64,000 bases of DNA from Antennarius striatus (taxonomy: Eukaryota; Chordata; Actinopteri; Lophiiformes; Antennariidae). Each line of letters opens with the position of its first letter. Positions within the stretch are counted from its first letter, which is position 1. The DNA lies in NCBI RefSeq assembly GCF_040054535.1, contig NC_090797.1, positions 3,938,501 through 4,002,500 of the forward strand, read 5' to 3'. Positions 12,645 to 24,173 of this stretch are shown in pieces. A model generated the notes under the pieces. It saw nothing but the letters and a program-made list of their open reading frames with translations. It was not told where the DNA came from and did not search any database. Position numbers and translations under genes: made by a program.

Positions 12645-15230
12645 GTCTTTTGTACATAAAGATGCTCTTTTTAAAGCTTTTATTTCGCTCGATGTTGTAA
12701 AAAAAGAATACAGAACGGACATTTAAGTACAGCAGAATTGGATTTTATTCACCCCCACCCCCCAGACATTTTGATTCGACTGGTTCAGATTGAACCCATG
12801 CTTCAGTTTTGCTCGGGTTAAAAAACATTGAAAATCAAAAGCATTTATTCATAATTATATCCATATTTCATCATGGATTAAAATCATATTTAAGGCTAAT
12901 TATTCTGACAAAACTCAAACATCAGAACAAGCCTTCAGACTTCTGTCCACTGTGCGTCAAATATTTATACAAGAGGTCATAGTTATGGTGTCTTTTTTTA
13001 AACTTGCAGCTAATGCTTCCATTTTGTGTATTTTTTTGTGCCCAAGACTGTTTCTGGAGTAACAATGGGTCAATTCTCACATTGTACAATGCACTAATAT
13101 ATTGACATGACATATATAAATATACGTATATGTATATTGATGGATCTCATCATCAATACGATAATGTAGTGGTTCTCCCTAATATTGTACTGGAGCGATA
13201 ACGCTCTGCAATAATCTGTTAAATTTAAAGTAACTTAATTTCCCTCTTATTTATATGTTGATTAAAATCACTAGTATGTTTATTCTGATTTTAAAAGCTC
13301 TAATAATAGACGGTAACGTCCCATTGAATCACGTTTACTGAGGAGTTCTTCGAAGTGTTTGCTAAGCTACATGTCCGTTATAAGTCAGTTGATTAAGCTA
13401 CATTTTATAGGAAAAAAAAAAAAAAAAGATTTCTTACATTAACGGAATATTTCGGGAAAGGATTACAGTTCAAGATTTGCCAAAAGTTTGACATTGGTAC
13501 CGCTCTCCTGTCTGTTTGATTAGCTTCACTGCACTGGAATCGCATGTGAAGCATCCAACAAAGTATCAGCTTGGATTATGGCGGTTAAAGGTCAAGGGTC
13601 ACACTGAACACAAGTAAGACATTTTTAGCTCTAACTGAAGAATTTATTTGCTAATCATGACAGAATTTAATATGAATGTCAACCAGGATAAAAGTGGTTG
13701 TGTAACAATCTTTATATCCAAAAGGCCAGCTTCACTGTGGCAGCATTGTTTTCATCAATGCAGGAAAAAATATGTGTGACGCATCAGGATATCAGAATTT
13801 CTATCTTCTTTATGTCCAGAATGAGCTTCGCTGGTCGAAAATGAACTCTAATTATTCCATGTGTTAGCAATTTCTAACACATTTACAGTACAGACATCAG
13901 AACGTTATCAATCTGTTTTTTTTCCATCAATATCCTTTAAGTGTCAGTGTTACCTTCCACCTGTAGCCTTCAACACCATCGACAGAGCTGGTAGTGTAAT
14001 TTAGCGCCCACTGGACACTCACTTGGCCCCCATCATTTTGGAAAACGACCAGCAAAGGAAGAATTTGGTTGAACATGGGCCTCCAAAATCTCAGGAAAAA
14101 AAAGTCTCCTAAATAAAACTTGATTAACTTTTAGACTTTTTAGTAATTGTTCAGAATAATTGGAATATTCTGTAATCTGCAAGTAATTTTAGAACTTTTG
14201 CGGTTTAGCTTTATATCTAACTGAGATAAGCCGATCATTGTTTTACAACCACTATTTAAATGAAGCTGATATTGATGGAAATAATGAATTATCAACTCTT
14301 TCAGGTGCTTCCAAGACTAGTACATAAATCATTCAAGCCTCAGCACTTGTTATATAAATTTATTTTTCATTCTTTATGGACTTTTGCTCCAAGACTGTCA
14401 AGAATTTCTTCCCAATCGCTTTTTGTATTGATCTTAAATCCAAATTGTCTACAGGATCATGTCTATTAAAATGTTTTATTTATCAAACATTAACTGGAGT
14501 GACCTCTTGTGCATTAAAACTACAGTAAATTATTAACTAAGAAGAGTATTGTTTTCGAAACGGTGAATATCAGATTTAGATGCTCGTTCTTCAGTGGTGG
14601 AATTTAGATCTTGAGAAAATTGACGTATTGATTTTAATATCAATATTGGAGTCTTGCTCATTTGCTAATGTAGCCCACAATGTTTCCCCAGTGCCTGCCC
14701 TCAACTGTGAACTACTAAATGGTCCGGGGGCCATATCGAGAACGAGTTCTGTCCTGTCATGGGAGCTTTTACATGATTCATTTCAGTTATTGTTTTTTTT
14801 TTTTTATCCTCACTGGAATTTAATGTCGGGTTGATGACCCTTAAAACAGGGTTGTGTTTTCGACGATCGGTCTCAACTCCAGCCTCGAAAAATCTTTGTT
14901 AAATGAAACATGATGCCTTCAAGACTTCATTTCAGACGCAGAACTCTTCGCTTTGTGGCTCGAAACTTTGCAGCTCTTTTTACGATTTTTGGGTTTCGAA
15001 AAAAAAACCTGATTGGAACTTTTTTGTACAAATGTGGCAAAATTATGATCGAAACAAGTCTTCAGGGGCTAGCATTGTTTTCACCAGAGTTCTTTTATCT
15101 CAAATTCTGTTTTTTAATTTGTTATTTTAACTGTCAGCACTGTAGTATACAAAAGAAGTTTTGTAAAGAGGAAAAGAACACTTGTAGTGTCGTTTCTACT
15201 TTAAATATGAGCCTAGCTAATAAAAGGTTC
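12645..15230 (+). other. rsbn1l 3' UTR (end uncertain)
   Basis: An AT-rich sequence follows the rsbn1l stop codon. Candidate poly(A) signals AATAAA lie at 14112-14117 and 15219-15224; the second is followed by a GT-rich stretch (tctggtctggtgatg), as expected of a cleavage site. I cannot tell which is used. No other gene was recognised in this stretch. Confidence 0.45.
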
Positions 15231-15594
15231 TATGTCTGGAAATGGTTTGAGTATGACTTGATGTTTTCTGGTCTGGTGATGACGTCTGGAGTCAACAGTG
15301 GTGCAGCAAATGCCTTTCTCTACACCGCCTTTGAAAACCAACCATTAGGTCTTTATGACAGCCCACACACGACGACAAGGCGCCACAATGAACAGGTTGT
15401 GTGAAAGGAGCTAATTTCAGCCCGTTTGTGTGCTAACATCCATTATCCATTCAGCCAGCGAGGTGACATGACTTAATGCAGGATATTTTAAGAATCTACT
15501 TTGCAGAAAGGGTTATGCATTCCAATTTTGTCAGAGTCCATTGACTCCATTTTTATTAAGTTTGTTAGTTCCTCGAGGCAATGACACATGTTGG

Positions 15595-15608
15595 CCAGTA
15601 GGGGGCAG
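15595..15608 (+). promoter_or_regulatory. CTCF-like motif
   Basis: CCAGTAGGGGGCAG fits the vertebrate CTCF core consensus CCASYAGRKGGCRS at every position. It lies between the converging 3' ends of rsbn1l and tmem60, a plausible insulator position. Binding is inferred from the motif only. Confidence 0.45.
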
Positions 15609-16644
15609 TTGACTGGACAAAGTGCTTACAAATATGTATCATATCTTCTTAAAGTGGCATGAATTCTGTAAATTCCTTGCATTTTCCACCTTGTTGCAAA
15701 CATTACTTGCAGCTAGTAAAACTACTGTTTTCAACCTGTCATTTATTTACTACAGTCGCATTGTTTTCTCTGGATTGCTCTTATGCGAGCCACCCACTCA
15801 CTGCAGTCTGCAGCAGTGAGGTCAGCAGATTCACCAGTTGAGATCCGAGCAGACAAACTCATGCACAACACCACCTTGCAGTAGTATAATTCAAGACTGG
15901 TGTTTGTCGGGTCAAATACACCTCAATTCAACCCTTTGCAATCTGTTTGGAGGCTCCCGTGGTTCTCTCTCTCCCACACAGAAGGAATACCAGAGGAGCT
16001 CAGCTGACCTTTACAGAGGAGTGGGAGGGAGGCAGGAAGCTGGGAGGGAGACAACAAGAGGGATTTAGAGTGAAAACATGGAAAATCCTCATTGAAACTG
16101 CTTGAGTGTTATCACAGAGACGGCACACTCTGAGCGTGCTCTGCTCGCTCCTCAAGAACGATGTGCCTTCTGGTTGAGTTAAACTGAAATCAATGCAGGC
16201 CATACTGTTTTATTTTAATTCCCTGCATGTCAGACAGGACAGATGATTCATTTTGTATTGATGGAAGAAGCTTGAAAATATTTCCATTACTTAATGGGGA
16301 ATTACTAGTGCTTCCCAGCATTTACTCAGTTTCTCTCAAAAGAATTTTAGGTCAACAGGTTTGCACTATTATTACCCACACCAAGCAGTTTTCACGAGTG
16401 TCCCATGAGATATTCTGAGAACTGTGTTGTTTTTTTAACCATCTGTTAAATACTGTATAAACTACCAGATTTTGGATTTTGGACTTTATTGGAATGTCGG
16501 GGGACATGAAACTATAAAATGTTGGTGTAAATTTAGAAAAAAAAAGAAGCAGAGTCATGAATAAGTTTTCAAAAATAATTTGTAAAATAGGTTGTTTTTC
16601 TTTTCAGAAAAATTAAACCTGTTTATGTCTATTTAAGAACTATA

Positions 16645-16800
16645 CCATTCATCCATCCAGTATCTTGTAGACGAGATTATCGTAATCGTCTCATTTTTCG
16701 TCGCTTTTCCGCCGTGGGAATCACGGGTGTGCTGGAGTCTACCTTTTGCAAAAGGTAGGGTACACCCAAGATAAGACGCCAGCTCTTCGCAGGGTTCTAG
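16645..16800 (+). repeat. decayed teleost interspersed repeat
   Basis: The run catccatccagtatc ... cgggtgtgctggagtctac ... gggtacaccca ... gacgccag ... cgcagggttc follows the layout of a very common teleost non-coding repeat (ccatccattttct ... gctggagcctatcccagc ... ggggtacaccctgg ... gtcgccag ... cgcaggg). The family name cannot be fixed without a library search. Confidence 0.5.
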
Positions 16801-17506
16801 GAATATACCTGTCAATAATAATTATTTAATATTTATTTAAGCATCCGTGAAATATAAACAAAGTAGTGTGAAGTATAAAGTTTACCAAAGTGCCAAAGAC
16901 TGCACAAATAACTAATTATAGATGCTGTTACGTTTATTGCTTGTCTATTAATAGTCTTTATAGGATTGCTGGTGGCTGAGGTAAACGTCTGTCAGCAAGT
17001 AACACGCTGGCGTGTGTTCAGGAATTACATACATGTAAGAATTTCAAGTTCAACTTAACTGCATCCCATCTGAGAGGCCGTTTCTCCACATTGTTTCTGC
17101 ATACTTGCTTCGGTTGTTCTCCCTGAGGTTCGACTGCATCTCAATGACAACTTAACACAGGCTGAGTACAGAACACTCAGATGTGTCTCTGATGATGACC
17201 AGTGTTAATGGTGTAGTGTCTGATGGGGATATCTAGTGTCTGACTTTGAGTTCCTTTGTTGAGGACAGCAACACAACAGCTGGTGCTTTGTGTACACAAA
17301 GGATTATAGCAATATTACTCTCATATAGTTAAATACAAGCCATAAAAAAGTAACATGCTCAATACTTCAGCATGAAAAGACTTCCTCCAACTACGAATAG
17401 TGTTTTCTGTTGTCTAACTGATGTTTCTTATGGACTCTACAAATGTGTCATCAGCGTCACAACTACACCAATTTATCCAGTATCAGTACATTAATTTACA
17501 AGACAA

Positions 17507-18570
17507 TTTATTTTAATAGAAAACATTTATTCTTTTTCTTTTACAAGACATGCATTAATTATCAAATACTTCAGATGTAAAAACGCCCTTGTCTTCTAAT
17601 TTTTACATAGTGCAAAATAACGCAAAGAATGTAATTGAAATACTAAAACAACAGGTATGAGACAGACCTCATGCAATGTCAGCTGGACCAGCGAGTCGTG
17701 AAAATGATCTCATGAGCTCCATCTCATCTTTACATCCCAGTAATTTAATTGATGCACATCAAGGGTTTGTTTCTAGTGATTCATGGAGCACGTGCTGATT
17801 TACATGAATTACAGACACAAAAGCCACCTTATGCGGACGGAGGATGCAGCCTGTGGGAAAAACGGAAAACAAGATGTTCCCAGATGCTTTTATGGCCTCG
17901 GACGATTCCTTAAATTAGCAAAGTCATAAGCTCTAAGTGGCAGAAAAACCTCTTTGTTAATGACTTCATTTCTGAAATATTATTTGTCCAGCTACTCTCA
18001 GCAGCTCAGGGATGACAAGAAAAAGAGGCACACAATATCTACAGCATGTATAAGAAGATGTACCTGCCATTATTCTGGTACCAATGAATGAATGTTACAG
18101 TCATGTCCTTGCATAAAGGACACAATTCACCAAACTACTGATTCAGAGAGCAGCTGGGCTAGCTTATATACAGCAAAAATAAACACGAGAAAACAATACT
18201 GGACGTCTTCAGATCGAACCAAAAGCAAACACTGATGGATGTTAAAGATTCTTCCAGTGCATATTTCACAGTAGTCTTAAACATATATACAAGATCTGTT
18301 TGTGACATTTTAAAAGAGCCAATTTTAGCCACGTTGATCAATTTTGACAGACAAGCCCTTATGAAGCCCTTACAGCCAATTCCACTGAGGACTGACCATG
18401 CTTTTATTCTCATTCTTAAACAGATTTACCAATCATCATAAGTAGATTTCTTTTGAGTCTCAATCTCCGAGATTCAATTCACAAAGTCGTGGTCATAAGG
18501 AGCAAATCTATCTTTAGCAAATATGATGTAACAATTCATATTGAGATTTACAGCTGATGTCAAGTCGCTC
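17507..18570 (-). other. tmem60 3' UTR
   Basis: On the minus strand this follows the tmem60 stop codon. Two AATAAA poly(A) signals in minus orientation occur at 17526-17531 and 17507-17512, giving a 3' UTR of about 1 kb. No ORF with recognisable homology lies here. Confidence 0.5.
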
Positions 18571-19108
18571 TCAGGCCTCTCTCCTCTCAGGGAAGATATT
18601 CAGCCCCAGCTCCACCAGTGCTCCCAGTAACATGGTCCAGAGTGGTATGCACACAAATGTCAGCTTCACATCCGCCAGCTTGTCCAGCTTGGCGCACAGC
18701 GTCAGGCAGAAGCCCAGTTTGAGCAGCATGGCTGTCAGATACCAGGCTCTGAGACGCAGGTCCGGGGAGCCGTTGCGTGGGTCGTAACCAGGCTTGCAAT
18801 GCCCAGCCATCTTGATGGCGAGCATGAGGATGAGGATGCCATCGAAGACCCAGACGGGGAGGAAGATGAGGAACCAATTCCACTGTACCTATAAAGGAAC
18901 AGCGGGAGAATGCCATGTCATTTTATATCATGGGTAAGTAGATAATAATGAATTAAATATATGCAAAACAGTAAGTTAACATTTACAGATGTTTAGTATC
19001 TTGATTTAGCAGAATGACCCCTACCTTTCCGTCCAGTTTGAGTACCAACATGATGAGGAAGACCAGGGTGAAGACCCAGGTCAACAAAACCCTCTGAGCC
19101 AGAGACAT
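18571..19108 (-). CDS. tmem60: TMEM60, small four-pass membrane protein
   Basis: Two coding exons: 19025-19108 (ATG at 19108-19106; 28 codons ending LKLDGK) and 18571-18888 (105 codons plus stop), separated by a 136-bp GT-AG intron. The 133-residue product matches the length of vertebrate TMEM60. It starts MSLAQRVLLTWVFTLVFLIM and shows four hydrophobic segments at about residues 5-25, 32-55, 77-97 and 105-127. A conserved KMAGHCKPGYDPR loop follows the second. In the minus-strand reading an upstream in-frame ATG lies at 19171, but the family start is the Met at 19108 and a plausible acceptor (tctccag) sits at 19155-19156. The function of TMEM60 is not known. It lies convergent to rsbn1l and head-to-head with phtf2, as in human. 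Confidence 0.95.
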
Positions 19109-19431
19109 CCCACCGATCGCGGACAGGTTTGATGAGGAAACCAGGAAGCAGATGCTGGAGACAACAACCAATCAGGCGCTTTTATAATAGATATTAAAGA
19201 CTGATGTCACTGCCATAAGGAAACCGACATGTAAGATAAAACAGCAAAGATGAAACAGCTGCTAATGCCAGTGGAAAACGTGGCATTGTTGTTAATATGA
19301 AGCAACAACAGCTGGAGACAAACCTGTCATTTCCCCTATTTGTTTGTTAGCTCATGCTAAAGTGACAGCTAGCATTCTTGGATCAATAGCGTTCGTATTT
19401 AGTGTTTTAAAGACGTCCAAATCCGACTTAC

Positions 19432-19560
19432 TTTCACTGTATTTTTAAACCGCTGTCCACCATGTTCGTCCCTCCTTCCGCTAAATCCGCCACAAATATT
19501 CACAATTATTCGACATAATTATTGACAGAGGTGCCCATTCTCGATAACAAGCTGTCTCCG
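19432..19560 (-). other. probable tmem60 5' UTR exon 1 with short uORF
   Basis: On the minus strand a consensus donor (gtaagt, 19431-19426) follows a GC-rich segment, and a plausible acceptor lies at 19156-19155 before the coding exon. A 10-codon uORF (ATG at 19463-19461, stop at 19436-19434) in good initiation context (A at -3, G at +4) ends just before the donor. The upstream limit is a guess. Confidence 0.4.
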
Positions 19561-19850
19561 GTCCGTTATCTCTGTCTGCCCCGCCCACCTCCGAAGCCTA
19601 TTGGTCCTAGTTTTGCAACGTCACGTTCCTTTTAAGTCCGTCATCCCTGGAAGCTAAACCGTAATACTTTTATAAATGCGCGACCTCATTGTAAGTTTTC
19701 CCTGTAGTGAATTGTACTGTCCACTAGAGGTGAGTAAAGCTCTTTCTGTTACGATCAAAAACCGTATTTGAATTCGATTTAAAGAGGAGCCACAACAAAT
19801 GGTGACATTTCGCCTTTACATAACCCCACTTTTTGTGAATATGAGTGAGT
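19560..19850. promoter_or_regulatory. putative bidirectional promoter, tmem60 (-) / phtf2 (+)
   Basis: A GC-rich, CpG-containing stretch between the tmem60 leader exon and the presumed phtf2 leader. It includes an ATTGG (CCAAT box on the minus strand) near 19600 and a TATA-like ttttataaatgcg near 19668-19680. Transcription start sites cannot be placed from sequence. Confidence 0.4.
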
Positions 19851-20119
19851 CGTGGATCCCATTCGGTTGCCATCGTCAAAAACGTTGGTTCCAAAATACA
19901 CCTGCGCGTTTATGCGGTGGTTTACGGGCCGGAGCCGAAGTTGTATTTTTACAGTGCGAGACAGAAAAGCTTCTGCTTCAAACAGCGCCGAGGCAAGACG
20001 CTCAGCATCTCCCGTCAGGTTGGTCTAACTCCCGAACGGCTCTGGTCGCAGTGTTGAGCGCCCGGGATTTGAGTGCGTGAAGCGAACCCGGAGCAGCCAT
20101 CGCTGTCAAGGAGGTAGGA

Positions 20120-23100
20120 CTGAGGGGCTTGCGCGGCGTGTTGGAGCTGCAAGTGAAGAATTTGAGGGTCAGCTGTGAGGGCTCTTTGTGCCTGCCGCCG
20201 GCAGCTTAGCTAACTATGTAGCATGATGCGAGCTAGCAGGAGAAGGAGGAGGAGGACAGACGAAAGTGAAGTGAACCGTGAAGACTGAAAACACTGCCCT
20301 AATGTAGAGGAGGAGAGGCTAGCTTCAGAATTAGCTGCTCATTAACTCGTTTATAGTGCTACACAGGTCGTGTCCTTGTATGGAGTGAAAACAGCTAAAC
20401 GATTTTCCCGCTGTGAGCTTCACGGCTGAAATATTAATGACGTAGGTGACAATAACGTCCATAGAAGAAGAGGACACACTGCATCCTTTACTTTCTCCCC
20501 ATAAAGTCATTATATTAGGATTTAATCTGGGTTTTTTTCCTATTCCAAACATCTTGACCATTCCACTTTATATATCTGTTGATGCAGCTGATCACACTTT
20601 TTACAAAAGGGAGTGTGTTGATTTATTTAACAAATAAATAATTAGTATTTTCAAGTGAAATCCCATTTTTCCACGAGTTTTCCCATCTCTCTACAACCTC
20701 TGTCAGGATTTAGGTGCTTTTACTGCCTTGGCTAAAGAAATTTCAGTGGTAAAACCTGCTTAACAGATGGACTTGACATATATTTACATGATTATATGTT
20801 CTACCAGCTGAGTCAGTCTCTTTTATTTCCATTTAGCTATATCCAAAATCAAATCTGTAACTTTGTAACCATAATTTAAAATGAACCATAAGTTTTTTTT
20901 AAAAAAGAAAAGAAAATTAATTTAAAAATAAAAAGAGAATTTTATTGATAATCCATCCAATAATCTCCGTGTCAGAAGTGGAAATAGTGCAGAAACTTAA
21001 AGTGGCCTCTTCAAAAAGCTTTTCTGTGCACCCACACTCAGTTTTATTTTGAATGAAGCTAGAATACATGAATCTATTCCATTGTTTTTCATCACATTGT
21101 GTGATTTCTCTGCCCATCATGTCCCCTGAGCAGAAACCATCACAGACTTTAGCAAACGGTCAAGCTCACACTTTGGTAGGCCGTCTGATTATCCAGCATG
21201 GTTTTGCCAGCCAGCCAGTCTGTCTTTTCCATGGTCAGACTAATGCTGTCATTGCTCAACCCGAGTTTCCATTGCAATCCTAAAGTGACCCATAAATTTG
21301 CCTTTCTCGCTACTTTGGCAGAGTCCTGCGAGAGTCCACAACGTTAATATCCAACATGGAGTGCCTGGATAAACCTTTCAAAGCAACATGAAATATGAAT
21401 TCCTTGTAAAAGTCCGTGCAGGCTGGTCAAGAGGAACAAATCTGGCTTTATTGGAGTTATAAATCCTGTTATAAAACACCGACGTCAGCAGAACTGACCA
21501 ACTGCAGTATCATCTTTATCTGCAGCAGTGAGATTAAACTGTTTTGACTATATCCAATGTAATTTTAATTCACCTGCAGGCAGTCAGGTGTGTGGAGAGA
21601 CACGTGTGTCAGCGCTGTGTAAGCTGGAAGGCTGTATTTTATTATTTTCACAAAACTAATTGCCTTGTGATGACAAAACTATCTGTATTTTACATTTAAA
21701 TCGGTCCATGACATTCACGGTTTAACTCTCAGCCAGAGATGCCAGAGTTGTCACCTGCTGCTGCTTTTCAAGGTGACAAAAAGAACCTTGGAGGTGTCCT
21801 TTAGCAAGGCACTTGAACAATATTCAGCTACCTGTGGCTGTTTGCAGGTATTTTTATATTTTTGTTACATGCTCACGGACAGGAAATGAGCAGCAAAATC
21901 TCTGTTGCTATGTGCAGCATGTAGACAAGACCGATGTTGTGTCACAGCCACCCGGGACTCTCCGAGTACACACCTAGGCACACTGGGAGTGGGGCTACAT
22001 ACCTTGCAAGCCGTGTGTGACGTTGATTTATTGTCGGGTTTTTTGGCAATGTTAATGAACTTGAGGTCAGTCAGTTGTTTGTGGTGTCTTTTTATTTGCA
22101 TATTCAGTTGAAAAAGTCAACTGAGGTTGAAGGGAAAGCCGTGTGTGTGTGTCATTGTTGCGTCCACAGGCTCAGACTGCTGCCTGTCGTCCGACCAGTG
22201 TGTTCCTTTTTATATTCCATGACACCATCTGTCTTTCCTTCTTTTCTTTCCCTCTCTTCCTCACGTCGTCTGCCTCTCTGAGGAGGTCGCCAGGGATGCG
22301 GCGTGTTTTTGTGCAGCTTTAATCTGCCCACTGTAGCTGGTTACATCATCAGCTGCAATGGCGTTGCATCACACAGCAGACTGTCACATCATCTGTTGTT
22401 AGAGCAGCGTAATTCACCTGTGGGACGGCCGCGGAAATGTAGAGAGGTTGCAGAGAAAGGTCAAGTGGCTTTCTGCTGAAGCGCCACACCAGGAGCTTTA
22501 ACGGCATCATAGATGAGAGGTTGTGTTAATAACAAGGATGATGTTGTTAGGAGGAGACGTTTCTGTCCCAGTTTTGAAGCTTTTCAAATGAGGTGTTTCA
22601 GACGAGACGGGACGTCAGCAACGGGTTTCGCTCTGCAGCTGTTTTCAAACAGCAAATATGAATTATCTCTATCATCCTTTGATTGTCGCAAAGATGAATA
22701 ATCATTCACTGATTCCTGATTTCATTTTTACACACCGTCTCACCGGGACACATGCACGGAGTGGATGGTGTCAGCAACACCTGACAGTTGTTGGAACCTC
22801 TAATCAGGTCTTGAGACATATTTTTGTCCCCATTCGTGGGATTAAATCGATTTTCCATTTTAGGAGCTCTACATGTCAGTCTCAGATCGGACGCTGTGCC
22901 TTCACCCTCTTATGCTAATGCCCATGTGTTTTGACATTATGACAGGTTTATCTGTTGGCTGTTGATATGAGAAACACCGCTGTCACGTGACTTGCTAATC
23001 ATTTAGCGGAGTGTGTGACTCACACCTGCGAGGCTGAGTTCATGCCTGAGCGGAGATGCTTCGGGGGGGAGGGGGGTTATGAAGATGAGGGCCGGTCTCC

Positions 23101-23877
23101 TGACTCCAAACTAGTTGGCCGCTGGGATCCTGTATTCCTCGTGATAATTCATGGAGCGTGTGGTCCTGTGTGTGTGTGTGGTCATGGGATAAATACTGTG
23201 TTATTTTTGTAAGGCTTTCTGTGCACAACAGCAAAATGAAGTGGGGCTGTATTGTTTTTTCAGTACCTTTTTGCTTATATTGTTGTTTGTTTGGAGCAAA
23301 GATTTTAGTTTAGTGTCATGGATTTGCCTTGGATGAGTTTCCTCGAAATTTAACAAGTTCTATATAAAAAGCATATCTATACCATATATAGTTAGTTAGT
23401 TTTGAACTAACTAGGTTTTTACCTAACTAACTAGTTCTGGAATTATTATTTAACATAAAAAGTGTTTTTATGTTTTTTTGAATTATTTATGCTTATTGTT
23501 AGTGTTTACTCTGTATGTTTGCACTTTTATACCAATCCTGCTTTATGTGCTTTCAGTTGCACCTTGGGGACAAATAAAGTTTTTTGAAATGGATTTGAAT
23601 TTGAATATACCAACTATGACTTTATATGAATATATCTAGTAACTTTATATTAATAGACAATAAATTTACATTAATAACTAATCATTTTATATTAATAACT
23701 AATACAGTAATTTTCTGTAGTGTCATGCAGCCATGTTAAAATTAGACTTCAGCTGACTGTATAAGAGCGTGAGTGCACTCACACACACACACACACACAC
23801 AGAGCTGTTGCTTTCAGTCTCAATCGTGATCATCCAGGCCTCCACCTTAACCCTCTGTCTCTCTTTTGCTTTTCCAG
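20120..23877 (+). other. phtf2 leader intron 1 (inferred)
   Basis: No coding sequence is recognised between the promoter area and the candidate leader exon at 23878. Around 23,450-23,610 lies a short sequence ending in accttggggacaaataaag followed by ttgaatttgaata, typical of the 3' end of a fish LINE. Near 23,385-23,440 there is a cluster of small palindromes built on GTTAGTT/AACTAAC. Confidence 0.4.
23450..23612 (+). mobile_element. truncated LINE 3' end
   Basis: The end of the segment (gcaccttggggacaaataaag, then repeats of ttgaatttgaat) resembles the 3' terminus and short tail repeat of fish L2/Rex-type LINEs. No reverse transcriptase reading frame remains. Confidence 0.4.
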
Positions 23878-23926
23878 TTTAAGCCGTGAAGACCAAACGC
23901 CAGTTGTCTGAAGAACCTGACCAGAG
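23878..23926 (+). other. candidate non-coding leader exon of phtf2
   Basis: A 49-nt segment is bounded by a strong acceptor (tgcttttccag) and a consensus donor (gtgagt), with no ATG inside. It lies between the inferred promoter and the ATG exon of phtf2 on the same strand. Immediately after the donor comes (CA)n. Confidence 0.4.
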
Positions 23927-23935
23927 GTGAGTCAC

Positions 23936-23993
<58 letters not shown>

Positions 23994-24098
23994 AGTGACC
24001 TTGCACAGGCAGTACAGTAGTTCATGAGAGCTGCTCATTATGTTTGGAGAATGTGAAAAAAGACGGACTTCCCCTCTGAGGAGAGAACGCTTGCATGG

Positions 24099-24173
<75 letters not shown>

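Larger units (their letters stand above)
15231..17505. other. intergenic region between convergent rsbn1l and tmem60
   Basis: No coding region is recognised. It holds a CTCF-type core motif (15595-15608), a decayed fish interspersed repeat (about 16645-16800) and an 18-bp palindrome inside that repeat (16740-16757). Confidence 0.5.

Noticed and set aside
11072-12657. Long antisense and alternative-frame ORFs over the last rsbn1l exon
   Set aside because: Low-complexity GC-rich sequence lacks stops in several frames; only the plus frame joins the conserved upstream exons.
19799-20080. Two overlapping ORFs in the phtf2/tmem60 promoter area
   Set aside because: No recognisable homology, and GC-rich promoter sequence often lacks stops. 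Probably leader sequence; not called as a gene.
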